Source: Cryptomeria japonica
Lineage: Eukaryota > Streptophyta > Pinopsida > Cupressales > Cupressaceae
Reading direction: 5' to 3'
Assembly: GCF_030272615.1 (NCBI RefSeq)
Contig: NC_081408.1
Location: forward strand, 399,493,889-399,557,888
DNA: 64,000 bases
The translations under genes were made by a program, and so were the position numbers. Shown one piece after another: positions 1-10,356 of this stretch (positions within the stretch are counted from its first letter, which is position 1; each line of letters opens with the position of its first letter). The notes under the pieces were generated by a model. That model made no database searches. It was given only the letters and a program-made list of their open reading frames with translations, and had not been told where the DNA came from.

Positions 1-249
1 ATGTAACAACATTCTAAATATTAAAAGCTTTATAATTGACTTTTATGTGTCTTGAGTAGCTTTATGTAGTGTATTTATGAATGATTAAAACAAATGCAAT
101 TATTTTGGTGTATATGAATGCACAAATGTCATCTATATCTTTCCAATTTGTTGTTCAATTTTATATGTAATTCTATACCTAATGAATAGGAACTAATTTG
201 GTACCATGCACCAATCTCACATCATCAAACAAAATATAAATTAGTGTAA
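1..249. other. Flank left of element A, nothing recognised
   Basis: AT-rich sequence outside the left LTR of element A. I see no coding signature, RNA gene or repeat edge in it. The last bases before the LTR, gagtg at 250-254, are one copy of element A's target duplication. Confidence 0.5.
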
Positions 250-254
250 GAGTG

Positions 255-1672
255 TGATGCAGAGCCTGCCTTATATCCTCCCAAAAACTCCAAGATGTAT
301 GACACTGACCCCTCAAAACAACAATAGGATCCTATCAAGGCAAGGCTCTACAACATTAGTTCAACACCTCTCAATCTCCAAGACTCATACTTACTCAAAT
401 TGGGTAATTTGCTCCAACATACACTTTGAAACCTCCAAGGGTTACTGACCATTACCACACTTGTTTTGGGTCAAACATGACTCACCTAGACCAGATCAAA
501 CACTGGTTGTAAGGATTCAACAACATTCCCTATAGCACCTTCACAATTAGGCCTATTTGCTAGTAGCCCTTTGAAACGGGTAAAGGGACCTAAAGTCCAA
601 AATTTTCCAAACACCCTGAAAAACAAGTCACGGATTCAAATACCCTTTTGGGCCTTACACAATTCCCCAAAGGAAGGGTCAAGGTTTGACAAACAAAGGT
701 CTGAAATCGGTGAGGGTCAACTGTCCTAAAGGGCTAATTAGGTCTCCATTTGTGAAGCAACTATGTCCAAATGAACAAACCATACAATCACAACCCCATG
801 AGCATGTGGGGAACCATAAACCATCATGGATTCCAGGGTTACACACCTGGAATCATCGTCATTTGCATTCTAGGGTAACTTTGTTGTTTAAGGACTAGGT
901 AGCCACATAGAGATGTCTACCTAGGGTTGGTTCAACCACACACCTCCCTTGCTCCTCTTGAAAAAATCTTTTGGAATCTTAGAATACACTGGCCATACTT
1001 TCATTTCATCCAATCCCATGAGTCTCAGATTGATAAATTGCAAGTTATGGCCATGGAGAAGCAAAACCCTAGGTAAACCCTGGTTTCCCGGGCACCTACA
1101 ACAAAATTGGAATAACAGGAGCAAACCACACAATCTGAACCTCAAACCAAAGCCAAATCAAATTTTATTCACTATCCTAACAAAGTCACATCATTGGGTA
1201 TTGATCCCAATCCATACAATGCCGTACCCCATACCAAAACTCCAGAATTGCAGGAAAAACTCATAATTTCATTAGTTTGCAGTCATCAAAACTTTCCTCC
1301 GTACAATCTAACCTTGGGAATTGGATCCACAAGGTGTATATACCACTCCACAACTTCTCTCAACCAAAACAAGAGGTTAGAGCCATTGGAGGATTTCAAA
1401 CAAACAAAAATGCAAAAATTGCATAAAACTTGCTTATGACAACTTTTGACAAAGTTGTCAAAATGTCATTTCTCGCCTCCTAATGCCTTGGGTTAAGACT
1501 AAACCCTCCTAAAACACACTAGAAGCACTAAAACTACTAGGATAACTATATCCTACACACAATTGATCCCCTTTTGTCCAAAAGTCCTAATTGGCTTATC
1601 AAGATGCCAAAATAGGAGTTTGGCTCACAAGATGGGGTCTTTAATTAAAAACACAGAATGCATGTTTGAAAC
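255..1672 (-). repeat. Element A 3' LTR, main part
   Basis: Matches 13165-14580 almost base for base, with scattered substitutions and small indels. It is cut at 1672 by element B and resumes at 8367. The bases gaaac at 1668-1672 are the target duplication of B. Confidence 0.92.
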
Positions 1673-2489
1673 TGTTGGCATATGGACACTCCAATGAGAC
1701 ATTGTGTGTGATTGAAGGTTTTTTCATTGATGGCAACCTTGCAATCCTATGGCACTGGCAAGACATTCTACCGGCAAAGCATTATTCAAGCAAGACAGTG
1801 CACCGACATCAACAAGACCACTCTACACCGGCACCGGCACCGGCACCGGCACAGAAGAAAAGATGTATACCGGCACAGAGGCCGATATGATTTTTGATAT
1901 GTAATATTTTGTTTATTATTGTAAGCCGACTTGGCAAATTGCAAAATGACTCTTGTATATAAAAGAGATCATTATAGACATTTGTAGGAGAGGTAAGGTA
2001 GCAAAAAGAAAATTATGAGACAGACCTAATGTGTGAATTATAGGTCAAGGGTATATGTAAAGAACAGAGCAAGAACCGGTACTGAATTTGGCATTGAAGA
2101 TGCTATTATAAAGCAGTACAGAATATTGGATTAGCATAATCCTCATTGTAAGTCAGTGTGACTTCTCACTGAGCAGTGTGCTCTAAGCAGTTGGCCTTCC
2201 TGCATGTGCAGGCCCCTATTGTAAGTAATATTCTCTTATTGGCCAGTAAGTGAATATTGTGGGTCACAAATCCCACCGAGGTTTTTCCCACACCAGGTTT
2301 CCTCGTTAAACATCTTGTGTTATGGTGTTCTTTTCATGTGGATGTTTTTTATTCTGTTTATTACATTAATTCTTGCATACCGGTACACTGTTACTTTATG
2401 TTCTGCATGTTTTGTCTTAAAAAAATTACATTACCGGTCAAATACTGATTCACCCCCACCCCCTCTCAGTATCTGTGGGAACCCTAACA
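1673..2489 (+). repeat. Element B 5' LTR
   Basis: Begins TGTTGGCATATGG and ends CCCTAACA. It contains a CACCGG microsatellite near 1828-1855 (one unit longer than in the 3' copy) and a TATA box near 1956. Its last third carries the module aggtttttccc...ttcaccccc that also ends the LTRs of C and H. Confidence 0.93.
1956..1964 (+). promoter_or_regulatory. TATA box of element B 5' LTR
   Basis: TATATAAAA, repeated at the matching place in the 3' LTR (7819-7827). It probably positions the start of the genomic transcript about 30 bp downstream. Confidence 0.65.
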
Positions 2490-2490
2490 A

Positions 2491-2502
2491 TTGGTATCAG
2501 AG
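2491..2502 (+). other. Primer-binding site of element B (tRNA-iMet type)
   Basis: TTGGTATCAGAG starts two bases after the LTR end. TGGTATCAGAGC is the common plant PBS complementary to the 3' end of initiator methionine tRNA. Confidence 0.85.
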
Positions 2503-2560
2503 TCTGGTCCTCTATTTTCAGAAGCCTAACAGCTTGAGGAAGATCTTGACAGCGGTAAAA

Positions 2561-3748
2561 ATGGAAAATCTTATGAAGCAACTTGAAGGAGCTCTTACTG
2601 ACTATGATACGGAGAAGTTGAAAAATATCAAATTAGAAGATGATTTAAAAGCAGCTCAGGATATCATTCAAGCACTTCAAGAAAATCTTACTGTTACAAG
2701 AAATAAGAGAAGAGAACTTTGTGAAAAATTGCAAAATGAGAATGATGAAAAGGAATCACTTAATGATATGATAAGCAAGTTGAAACAAGAGATCATGACA
2801 ACAAAAAATGAAATGCAGGATATGACTATGAGATTTTGCAAAGAGATTAAGGACAGAAAGAAGAATGAAGAAGAATTGACCAGAAGACTAAGTGATGCAG
2901 CAAATGAGAACACAAGACTTAGCTATGAAAATGACATGTTGAAGACAGATCTGATGCATACTCAGAATGACTCGAATGAACTAATGAGACAAAAAGAAAT
3001 CTTGGAAAGGGAATTGGAAACTGCAAATCAACACAAAGAAAAACTCAAGAAAAGCTCAGAAGAACTTGGTACCTTATTGAAGAATCAAAAACCCAAAGGT
3101 GACACTTCTGGAATTGGATTTGAAGTTGGAGAAAGCTCCGGTACTGCAAATACTCAGGATCACAACAAACCGGTAAGACCTCCTAATACTTATAAATTCA
3201 ATGGAAAATGCTTTAACTGTAATAAATATGGTCATAGGGCAAACAAATGTAGATCTAGGAATTATCAGAATATCAATCCTCCCACCGGTCAATGCTCCAA
3301 ATGCAACAAAGTTGGTCATAACTCTGAAAACTGCAGAATGAATGTAAGATGTTATGTTTGTGGAAGATTTGGACATTTATCAAATCAATGCAGAACACAA
3401 ACCGGCATAGGTTATGGGAAAGCTATTCAGAAAAATAATGTAACTTGTTATGCATGTAACAAGATTGGTCATATTGCTAAATTTTGTAGAAGTAAAGGTA
3501 CACCGGTAGACAACAAAAGTACTAGCTTGAAAGGTAAAGAAAAGGTTGAAGAGGTTAAGCAAGAATTCTCAAAGCAATGGATTAGAAAAGCTGATCTAAA
3601 TATTGGGAATACTCCTCCACCGGTAGAACCAACAAATGCTCCACTGGCAGGACAATGTGATACTCCACCGGCAGGACAGAGCAGTGCTCCACGACAGAAA
3701 GTTCTTCATTTAATTGAAGAAAATTATCTTGAGGGTTTGGCAATCTAA
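2561..3748 (+). CDS. Gag-like coiled-coil protein with four CCHC zinc knuckles (element B)
   Basis: An open frame of 395 codons. I chose the ATG at 2561 because the frame upstream of it is LTR and leader. Residues about 1-170 are rich in Glu, Lys, Leu and Asn with heptad-like spacing, a likely coiled coil. Four CX2CX4HX4C zinc knuckles follow, starting near residues 217 (CFNCNKYGHRANKC), 245 (CSKCNKVGHNSENC), 264 (CYVCGRFGHLSNQC) and 296 (CYACNKIGHIAKFC). The tail holds Pro/Ala repeats around PPPVEP and PPAGQ. By layout it is a nucleocapsid-type RNA-binding protein, probably packaging the element's RNA. I see no usual Retrotrans_gag core, and four knuckles are more than the one or two typical of plant Gags. 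It is uninterrupted, unlike ORF2. A homologous, broken copy is in element C. Confidence 0.8.
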   Translation: MENLMKQLEGALTDYDTEKLKNIKLEDDLKAAQDIIQALQENLTVTRNKRRELCEKLQNENDEKESLNDMISKLKQEIMTTKNEMQDMTMRFCKEIKDRKKNEEELTRRLSDAANENTRLSYENDMLKTDLMHTQNDSNELMRQKEILERELETANQHKEKLKKSSEELGTLLKNQKPKGDTSGIGFEVGESSGTANTQDHNKPVRPPNTYKFNGKCFNCNKYGHRANKCRSRNYQNINPPTGQCSKCNKVGHNSENCRMNVRCYVCGRFGHLSNQCRTQTGIGYGKAIQKNNVTCYACNKIGHIAKFCRSKGTPVDNKSTSLKGKEKVEEVKQEFSKQWIRKADLNIGNTPPPVEPTNAPLAGQCDTPPAGQSSAPRQKVLHLIEENYLEGLAI

Positions 3749-3870
3749 TGACACATGTGCTATTATTCCCTCGGTTAGAGAAAAGAAGTTGAAAATCACT
3801 CATTACCGGCAAATAAAGTTAAGTGAATAAATTACCGACAAGCAATTAATGTGGTAGGTAGCGAAAAAGA

Positions 3871-3880
3871 CTATAAAATA
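3871..3880 (+). promoter_or_regulatory. Possible internal TATA box ahead of ORF2 (element B)
   Basis: CTATAAAATA lies 137 bp upstream of the ORF2 start, followed by a pyrimidine-rich stretch and a stop-rich leader. This resembles a plant core promoter and could give ORF2 its own transcript. No matching TATA is obvious in element C, so the call is tentative. Confidence 0.35.
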
Positions 3881-4016
3881 AGGTTTTGGCTCCATTTCAT
3901 TTCACTATGATTTCAAACTTTCAGAGAGCGCGAAGATTTCTGAGCTAAGGCATTTCGAGCAAGAAGCAAGCACACTCCAAGCAATCATTCATCCAAGACA
4001 GAAAAAGGTATTTATC

Positions 4017-7000
4017 ATGGCATCCACCTCTGCAATTGAATACATAGCGAACCCTACTGTTGTGGAAGTAATTAAAAGACCTAGGCCCGTATTTCAGTTG
4101 GTCCCCGAAATAGCAAAGAAAGATGATACCTTAGGTGCATTCTCTCAAATCCCTAAAGGTGTTGTATATGCTGAAGACCCTAGAATGTATATTCACTGCA
4201 ATATTGAAGAGCTAGGAGATGAGGAAATCAAAACCATGTACAAAACTAAGATATGTGATGGTACCGGCAATATCAAAGCTGAACACAAAATCATTGAAAC
4301 CCTAGGATTCACAGAAATCCTTAGTATTCCTGAATTTCCTAAGGATGTGATTAGGATAGTATTAAGCAGAGTTCATGGAGAATTTTTTTGGTTAGATACA
4401 ATTCATAAGATCACCAAGCAAGCGGTAAAGGCTGTCACAGGGTTACCGGCCACCGGTAAAAGACCAGATAAAAACAAGAAAGTTTCAAATGATTTAGTCA
4501 TTGACCTAACAGGTGCAACATCTGATAAAAGATCTTTAAGGGTTAATGATGTAAAGGATACAAATGTGAGATTCATAAGCATGATATTAGGTTACAAAGC
4601 CACTCATGCCAATAGACTCAACTCAGTTTCAAGTTTATGCATCAAGAGTGCTTATGACATAATAACCAACAATGCAAAAATTGACATATGTGAATGGCTA
4701 AAGGATGAACTGATAGACAACCTTGGAAAGATAAAGAAGGATAAGAAAGGAACCTTCAGATTTGGGAATCTGTTAGTGTGTCTAATGCTTCATATAACAA
4801 AACAAGTTCCTGGTATAGGATATAAAGATTTCGGATATGAAATACCGGTAGGAAAGTAATTGACAGAACTGTTCTATACCATGGGCGAGAATAAGGAAAA
4901 CAGCATTCATGACTTTTTCCAAGCACTAAAGACAAAAATGAAGAAAAGGACAAGGTTATCACAGAAGATTGTAGACAAATACAAAGATGATATATGCTTT
5001 GTTATCAAAAAGGATGAAATATGGATGGAAGCAGTCATCCCCAGGACAATCTGGGTAACAGAAATGGGCTATGAAACAGATGACCACATAGTTGAAACTT
5101 ATGCCAAAGCACTTCTGGAAGCCCCCAATGAACCTAAAGAAGAAATATTTGGTAGTGTTGAAACTATAGAAAGCCAAATTCAGTCCAAGAAAAGAGTGAA
5201 GAAGGTAGAAGCATTTGTGAGAAAAGGATCCAGACAAGCAAAAGCCATTAAGGAAGATGTATTAAAGAAAACCGGCATAACTGAAGATGAGTTGGCAGCC
5301 CCACAACCTGAAGCTCATCTATCACCGGTAGGTACTTCCTCAGAAGGAGATATACCAGCAACTTTTAAAAGAGTTGTTAGGAAAAGAGATCCCTAACCGG
5401 CAACCACTCCTTCACCTAGAAGGACAAGGCAAAAGCAACAAGCTGTGAGATCTCCAATCAGAAAGGTCACACCTAAAAAGAAGCTGACCCCTAAGAAAAA
5501 GAAAAAGGCAAAAACTGACTTGGCACCTCTAGACATTTTGTTAAATGAGATCATAGAGGAAGGAAAACTGAAGAACATAGGGAAAATTTATGACACCCTA
5601 TCGGTTGATGAGAAAGGGCAAGTTGAGGAGAGTGTAATATTACACATGGACATGTTTACAAAGTTTTTGATGCAAGTCTTAAATGAAATTCCTGATGACT
5701 TATACAAAAGACTGGAGGCCAGAAGGCAAGGAGTAATTGAACTGGACAAGAAAATAAAAATAGAAAAACTACTTGCAGTATATCCGGTAAACTCCCCAAA
5801 AGAAATTGATGATCTGATAGCTCAAGCTAACCTGACAGTTTTTTCCACTGCACACAAGCAAATTTCACTGATGGCAGGTAGAGTTACAGAGGTTTCAGAG
5901 GAAACAGAAGATGGTTGGGACATATTTTTGGTTGAAAAAGAAAAACAAGAAGAATATAGGAATCCCAAGCCTATTAAGGTATATCAGAAGGACAAAGGGA
6001 AAGGGAAAGTTGGTGGACCTCCAAGCATAAAGATTAAAGATAACCTACCTCCACCTGTAAAAATTACAATCCCTGAAAACCAACCGGCAACTGAAAGCAT
6101 GGATGCAGAGGATAGCAATACAAATCCTAAAGTCCTATTTACTGTAAATGTTGATACCCAAAAGATCAACATAACAGTTCATAAAGACCCAAGTGAAAAA
6201 TAAGATATAGCCAAAGAGCCTCCGGTAACAGGAAATACAGAGCAACCGGCAGCGGATACAAGGAAAAAGATGGAATCTGAAGCACAAACAGAGAAACCGA
6301 CAGAGCTAAAGGCTCCAGAACAGATGCCATCGATAAGAAATGAAGCAGGAAAATCAGTGCTAAAGGAAATGCAGACACAAACTGACCTGCCAGAGGTCCA
6401 TACAAGCATGGTCACTTCCACCGGTACTCAGTTTGTTGGGTCACCATCAAGGTCAACAAATGTGACTGAGGTATTACTTGAATCCATCAAGAAAATAACT
6501 GACTATAGCTCACAAGCTTACAAAGCAATAGATGATTCAATACCAATTTTGAAAACAATAGCTCCTAATTGTAATATAGATAATAAAGATTCTTTAGGAC
6601 AGTTAGATACACTATGTAAATACATTTCTGGAAATATTGAACAAATAAAGGTAGAATCTGTAAAGGACATTGTAGAAAAGGAGAAACATAAATTCTTTGA
6701 GGAAGGAATTAAGAAGTGTAATAGAGATTTTGACACACTTCTACCAGAACTGTTTTGTTTGTTAAAAGAGTACAAAAACCTGTACAAAGACACATGCAAA
6801 ACAAACTTCCTGACTATAGATATAGACAAGAAGATAAGCAAGATACAGGAAGAGATAAACAAGCTTGCAGACAATTTTGTCAACTCACCGGATTCATTAT
6901 CTATTTTTGAAGGTAAGTTAGCAAATTTTGAGGCAGAATTACTTAAACAGGAGAAAGAGAAAGAGACAATAATAAATAAGGCAAACTACTTGAGATCTAA

Positions 7001-7325
7001 ACTGAGTCCAAGATTGGCTTATCTAACATCTCTACGGAAGGAAACCTCAGAGGCATTAACACCGGGAAGTAAAACATCGACAAAGCAATTGTAGCATCTC
7101 ACCGGCACTGTGAAGAGAACTGAAACAACAATAAAAGATAGCAAAAAGTTTATGGATAGTACATTAACACCGGGAAGTAAAACATCGACAAAGCAATTGT
7201 AGCATCTCACCGGCACTGTGAAGAGAACTGAAACAACAATAAAAGATAGCAAAAAGTTTATGGATAGTATAAACTTAATTTTGGGCGATCTTTTTCAGAT
7301 AATAACTACCCAACTACAAGGTTGA
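4017..7325 (+). pseudogene. ORF2 of element B: large accessory protein of unknown function, broken by stops
   Basis: One reading frame of about 1103 codons runs from ATG 4017 to TGA 7323. It is interrupted by in-frame TAA at 4857, 5394 and 6201 and by TAG at 7092 and, through a duplication, 7200; there is no frameshift. The first 300 or so residues look globular (for example GAFSQIPKGVVY, YIHCNIEELGDEE and LSRVHGEFFWLD). Then comes a basic Lys/Pro-rich stretch near residues 475-500, and a Lys/Glu-rich coiled-coil C-terminus about residues 850-1020. No enzyme motif is visible. Element C encodes a clear homologue of the N-terminal 140 residues, so the protein has been kept through element divergence. 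A distant relative may follow RNase H in element D. I do not recognise a known domain, though plant-transposon-associated ORFs of unknown function exist. Whether the stops are decay or read through cannot be told from one copy. Confidence 0.75.
7054..7269 (+). repeat. 108-bp tandem duplication at the 3' end of ORF2
   Basis: Bases 7054-7161 are repeated at 7162-7269 with essentially no change. The unit is exactly 36 codons, so the frame is kept and its TAG appears twice (7092 and 7200). Near identity points to a recent event. Confidence 0.92.
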
Positions 7326-7541
7326 GGTCATGGACCGGTATAACTACAAACTCTACTAACATCTTGACAACCTTTGTCATTGATGCCAAAGGGGGAGTAG
7401 TAGGATGAGAAAATTCAAAACACAGGGATCATATGCTCAGGGGGAGTCACTCATTTTTTTGGTAAATTTTTGGTCTACACATTTTTGGACATCTTTTTGG
7501 AATTTCTCATGAGTGTTGCCATCAATGCCAAAGGGGGAGAT
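7326..7541 (+). other. Element B 3' untranslated region with polypurine tracts
   Basis: Non-coding stretch between ORF2 and the 3' LTR. AAGGGGGAGA at 7531-7540 directly precedes the LTR and is the expected PPT. A near copy, gccaaagggggagtag near 7384-7400, and cagggggagt near 7439 look like secondary PPTs. Confidence 0.75.
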
Positions 7542-8361
7542 TGTTGGCATATGGACACTCCAATGAGACATTGTGTGTGACTGAAGGTTTTGTCATTGAT
7601 GGCAACCTTGCAATCCTATGGCACCAGCAAGACATTCTACCGACAAAGCATTATTCAAGCAAGACAGTGCACCGACATCAACAAGACCACTCTACACCGG
7701 CACCGGCACCGACACAGAAGAGAAGATGTATACCGGCATAGAGGCCGACAGGATTTTTGATATGTAATATTTTGTTTATTATTGTAAGCCTACTTGGCAA
7801 ATTGTAAAATGACTCTTGTATATAAAAGAGATCATTATAGACATTTGTAGGAGAAGTAAGGTAGCAAAAAGAAAATTATGAGACAGACCTAATGTGCGAA
7901 TTATAGGTCAAGGGTATATGTAAAGAACAGAGAAAGAACCGGTACTGAATCTGGCATTGAAGATGCTATTATAAAGCAATACATAATATTGGATTAGCAT
8001 AATCCTCATTGTAAGTCAGTGTGACTTCTCACTGAGCAGTGTGCTCTAGGCAGTTGGCCTTCCTGCATGTGCAGGCCCCTATTGTAAGTAATATTCTCTT
8101 ATTGGCCAGTAAGTGAATATTGTGGGTCACAAATCCCACCGAGGTTTTTCCCACACCGGGTTTCCTCGTTAAACATCTTGTGTTATGGTGTTCTTTTCAT
8201 GTGGATTTTTTTTATTCTGTTTATTACATTAATTCTTGCATACCGGTACACTATTACTTTATGTTCTGCATGTTTTGTCTTAAGAAAATTACATTACCGG
8301 TCAAATACTGATTCACCCCCCCCCCCCCCCCCCCCTCTCAGTATCTGTGGGAACCCTAATA
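7542..8361 (+). repeat. Element B 3' LTR with 20-C homopolymer
   Basis: Same sequence as 1673-2489. It ends CCCTAATA rather than CCCTAACA. A run of 20 C at 8316-8335 replaces the short C tract of the 5' copy; the exact run length may be unreliable in the assembly. Confidence 0.92.
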
Positions 8362-8366
8362 GAAAC

Positions 8367-8456
8367 ACATGTAAAACATCCTAAAGACATGTTTCATTCC
8401 TTATCCTTCCTCCTTTGGGCCTGATTTATCAACTTGGAGGGGGTGCTCCTGCACCA
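8367..8456 (-). repeat. Element A 3' LTR, last 90 bp
   Basis: Continues the LTR cut at 1672 and matches 14580-14668. It ends GCACCA next to tactccccgg, which on the minus strand reads as a short polypurine tract (ccggggagta) at 8457-8466. Confidence 0.9.
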
Positions 8457-8527
8457 TACTCCCCGGAAGAAGAAATCTCAAGTCCACTTGAGATGAGAGC
8501 CCGCAGGTCTGCACCATGATCTTTGAT

Positions 8528-9815
8528 CTATTGTTCTGTCATCCAGATGGCTTCAAAATCGGGTTGTCCCTTCCAAGCCACCAAATATTCCATATAAACG
8601 TTGTTCCTTGTTCTCTTTGCAACCTTGGTGTCTAAAACCTTATGCAACTGTGGTGGTTCATGTTTGGGAATGTCATCATCTGCAATAACCTGAATTGTGT
8701 CTTCTCCTGCATCAACACTACATTTATAAAGAGTTGTCACATACATTAAAGATAGGTGGCAAACCAAGATCAGGTGGGAGTTGAAGTTCATAAGCATTTT
8801 GGCCACATTTTTTCAAGATTTGATAGGGTCCAATCTTTCTTTGCATAAGCTTTGTATATCTCCAATTTGGAAGTCTTTCCTTCTTCAAGTGAACCCATAC
8901 CAAGTCTCCCACATCAAACTGGACATCCCTCTTCTTCTTGTCAGCATGAGTTTTATATCTTTCTGTAGATTGTTGCAGGTGAGTTTTAACTTGGTCATGA
9001 ATCTCCTTTATGGCGGTAGCAAAGGTTTCCCCATCAACACTAATGACTTCTCCTTGAGATAGTTCTCTCAACTCCAACACACCCCTTGGGTGGATGCCAT
9101 ATACAACCTGGAAGGGTGACTTACCGATACTTCTATTCACTGTATCATTATAGGAGAATTCTACCTGAGACAATATGCTATCTCATCTCTCTCCATGCTG
9201 TCTAGTCAAACACCTTAGCATATTTCCCAATGACATGTTTACAACTTCAGTTTGGCCATCCGTTTGGGGATGGTAGGCTGAGGAGAAGGCTAGATTTGTG
9301 CCAAGCTTCTTCCAAAGGGTCCTCCAGAAGTGTCGAATAAATTTCACATCCCCATTAGAGCCTATGGTCAAAGGAAAACCAAGTATCCGGACAATCTCCT
9401 TGAAGAACAAGTCTGCAACATAAGAAGCAACACAAGTGGTTTTACATGGCAAGAAATGTGTCATTTTACTAAACCTATCCACCACTACAAAAACACTATC
9501 ATATCCTTTCCTTTTCCTAGGCAATCCTAATACAAAATCCATACTTATGCTTTCACATGGTCTTTAAGGAATGGGTAAACGCTGGTATAGGCCTGCATTT
9601 GTGGACTTCCCCTTTGCCTTTTGGCATATCACACATGTCTCCACAAATCTCCTGACATCTGTCTGCAGTTTGGGCCAAAAGTAGTGCATCTTCACTAAAT
9701 CTAGTGTCTTGTCAAGGCCAAAGTGGTCTGCCATTGCTCCACAATGTTTCTCCCTGATTATATTTAATCTCATAGAGAATTTGGGTATGCATAATTGTGC
9801 ACCCTTAAACAACAA
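8528..9815 (-). pseudogene. Integrase with chromodomain-like tail (element A)
   Basis: Minus-strand pieces in two frames. The zinc-binding part (HCGAMADHFG, CVICQKAKG) is at 9564-9815. The DDE core at 9183-9542 contains MDFVLGLPRKRKG and AYHPQTDGQTEVVN, and a C-terminal part is at 8724-9173 (IGPYQILKKCGQNAYELQLP). A chromodomain-like end lies at 8528-8690 (YMEYLVAWKGQPDFEAIWM). Integrase inserts the cDNA, and chromodomains in this group are thought to bias insertion to heterochromatin. The second catalytic Asp expected after TIGS is Asn (TIGSNGDVKF), and frame changes occur near 9810 and 8800, so this copy is inactive. Confidence 0.88.
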
Positions 9816-10356
9816 TCCATTTTAAATTAAAAAATTCAAAGAAATCAACATGAAACCACTCATCAAATGAAGCACATACCTTATAGATCTCTCCAAAGTC
9901 TTCATCATCCTCATACATGGCTTTCAAGGAGTCTATTCCAACACTCTCCAACTGGATCTGATTTAAAGTTAGGACTCTTCTGCTCAAAGCATCAACCACC
10001 TTATTCTTGACCCCTTTCTTATGCTTAAGAGTGAAAGTGAAGGCTTGTAGGGTCTGCACCCACTTCATATGCCTGTGATTCAACTTTTCTTGGCTATTTA
10101 TAAAACTAAGGGCCTGATTGTCTGTGAAGACTATGAATTCTTTTGGCAGTAAGTAGTGTCTCCACTTTTTCAAGGATTGTATTAGAGCATACATCTCTAG
10201 ATCATAGGATGAATACCTCCTCTTTGCCTCATTTAACTTCTCACTGAAGAAGGCAATAGGACTTCCTTCCTGACTGAGCACTGCCCCAATAGCCATGTGA
10301 CTGGCATCACACTCCACTTGGAAGATCTTATTGAAATCAGGTAGGGCAAGGACTGG
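9805..10356 (-). pseudogene. RNase H domain (element A)
   Basis: Minus strand. The frame contains ECDASHMAIGAVLSQ, AFFSEKLNEAKRRYSSYDLE and FTDNQALSFINSQEK, the conserved blocks of gypsy RNase H that degrades the RNA strand during reverse transcription, and ends in VVDALSRR before the integrase. It shares the frame of gag, protease and reverse transcriptase, so A originally made one polyprotein. Confidence 0.85.

Larger units (their letters stand above)
1673..8361 (+). mobile_element. Element B: pol-less LTR retrotransposon with gag-like ORF and large ORF2
   Basis: LTRs of 817 and 820 bp (1673-2489, 7542-8361) are flanked by the 5-bp duplication gaaac at 1668-1672 and 8362-8366. A PBS matching the usual plant initiator-Met type follows the 5' LTR, and a PPT precedes the 3' LTR. 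The 5-kb interior has a Gag-like ORF and a long second ORF but no protease, reverse transcriptase, RNase H or integrase motif. It must therefore have moved using proteins made elsewhere. By eye the LTRs differ at about 24 positions (roughly 3 percent), so the insertion is fairly recent. The interrupted site is intact at 14570-14585 in the other LTR of A, which confirms the junctions. Confidence 0.93.

Noticed and set aside
2677-2913. Minus-strand Ser/Phe-rich ORFs opposite the B gag (also 3074-3376, 3380-3562)
   Set aside because: Antisense shadows of a Glu/Lys-rich coding frame; no independent signals.
8316-8335. 20-C tract as a functional G-quadruplex element
   Set aside because: The other LTR of the same element has a short interrupted C tract, so expansion or sequencing error is more likely.
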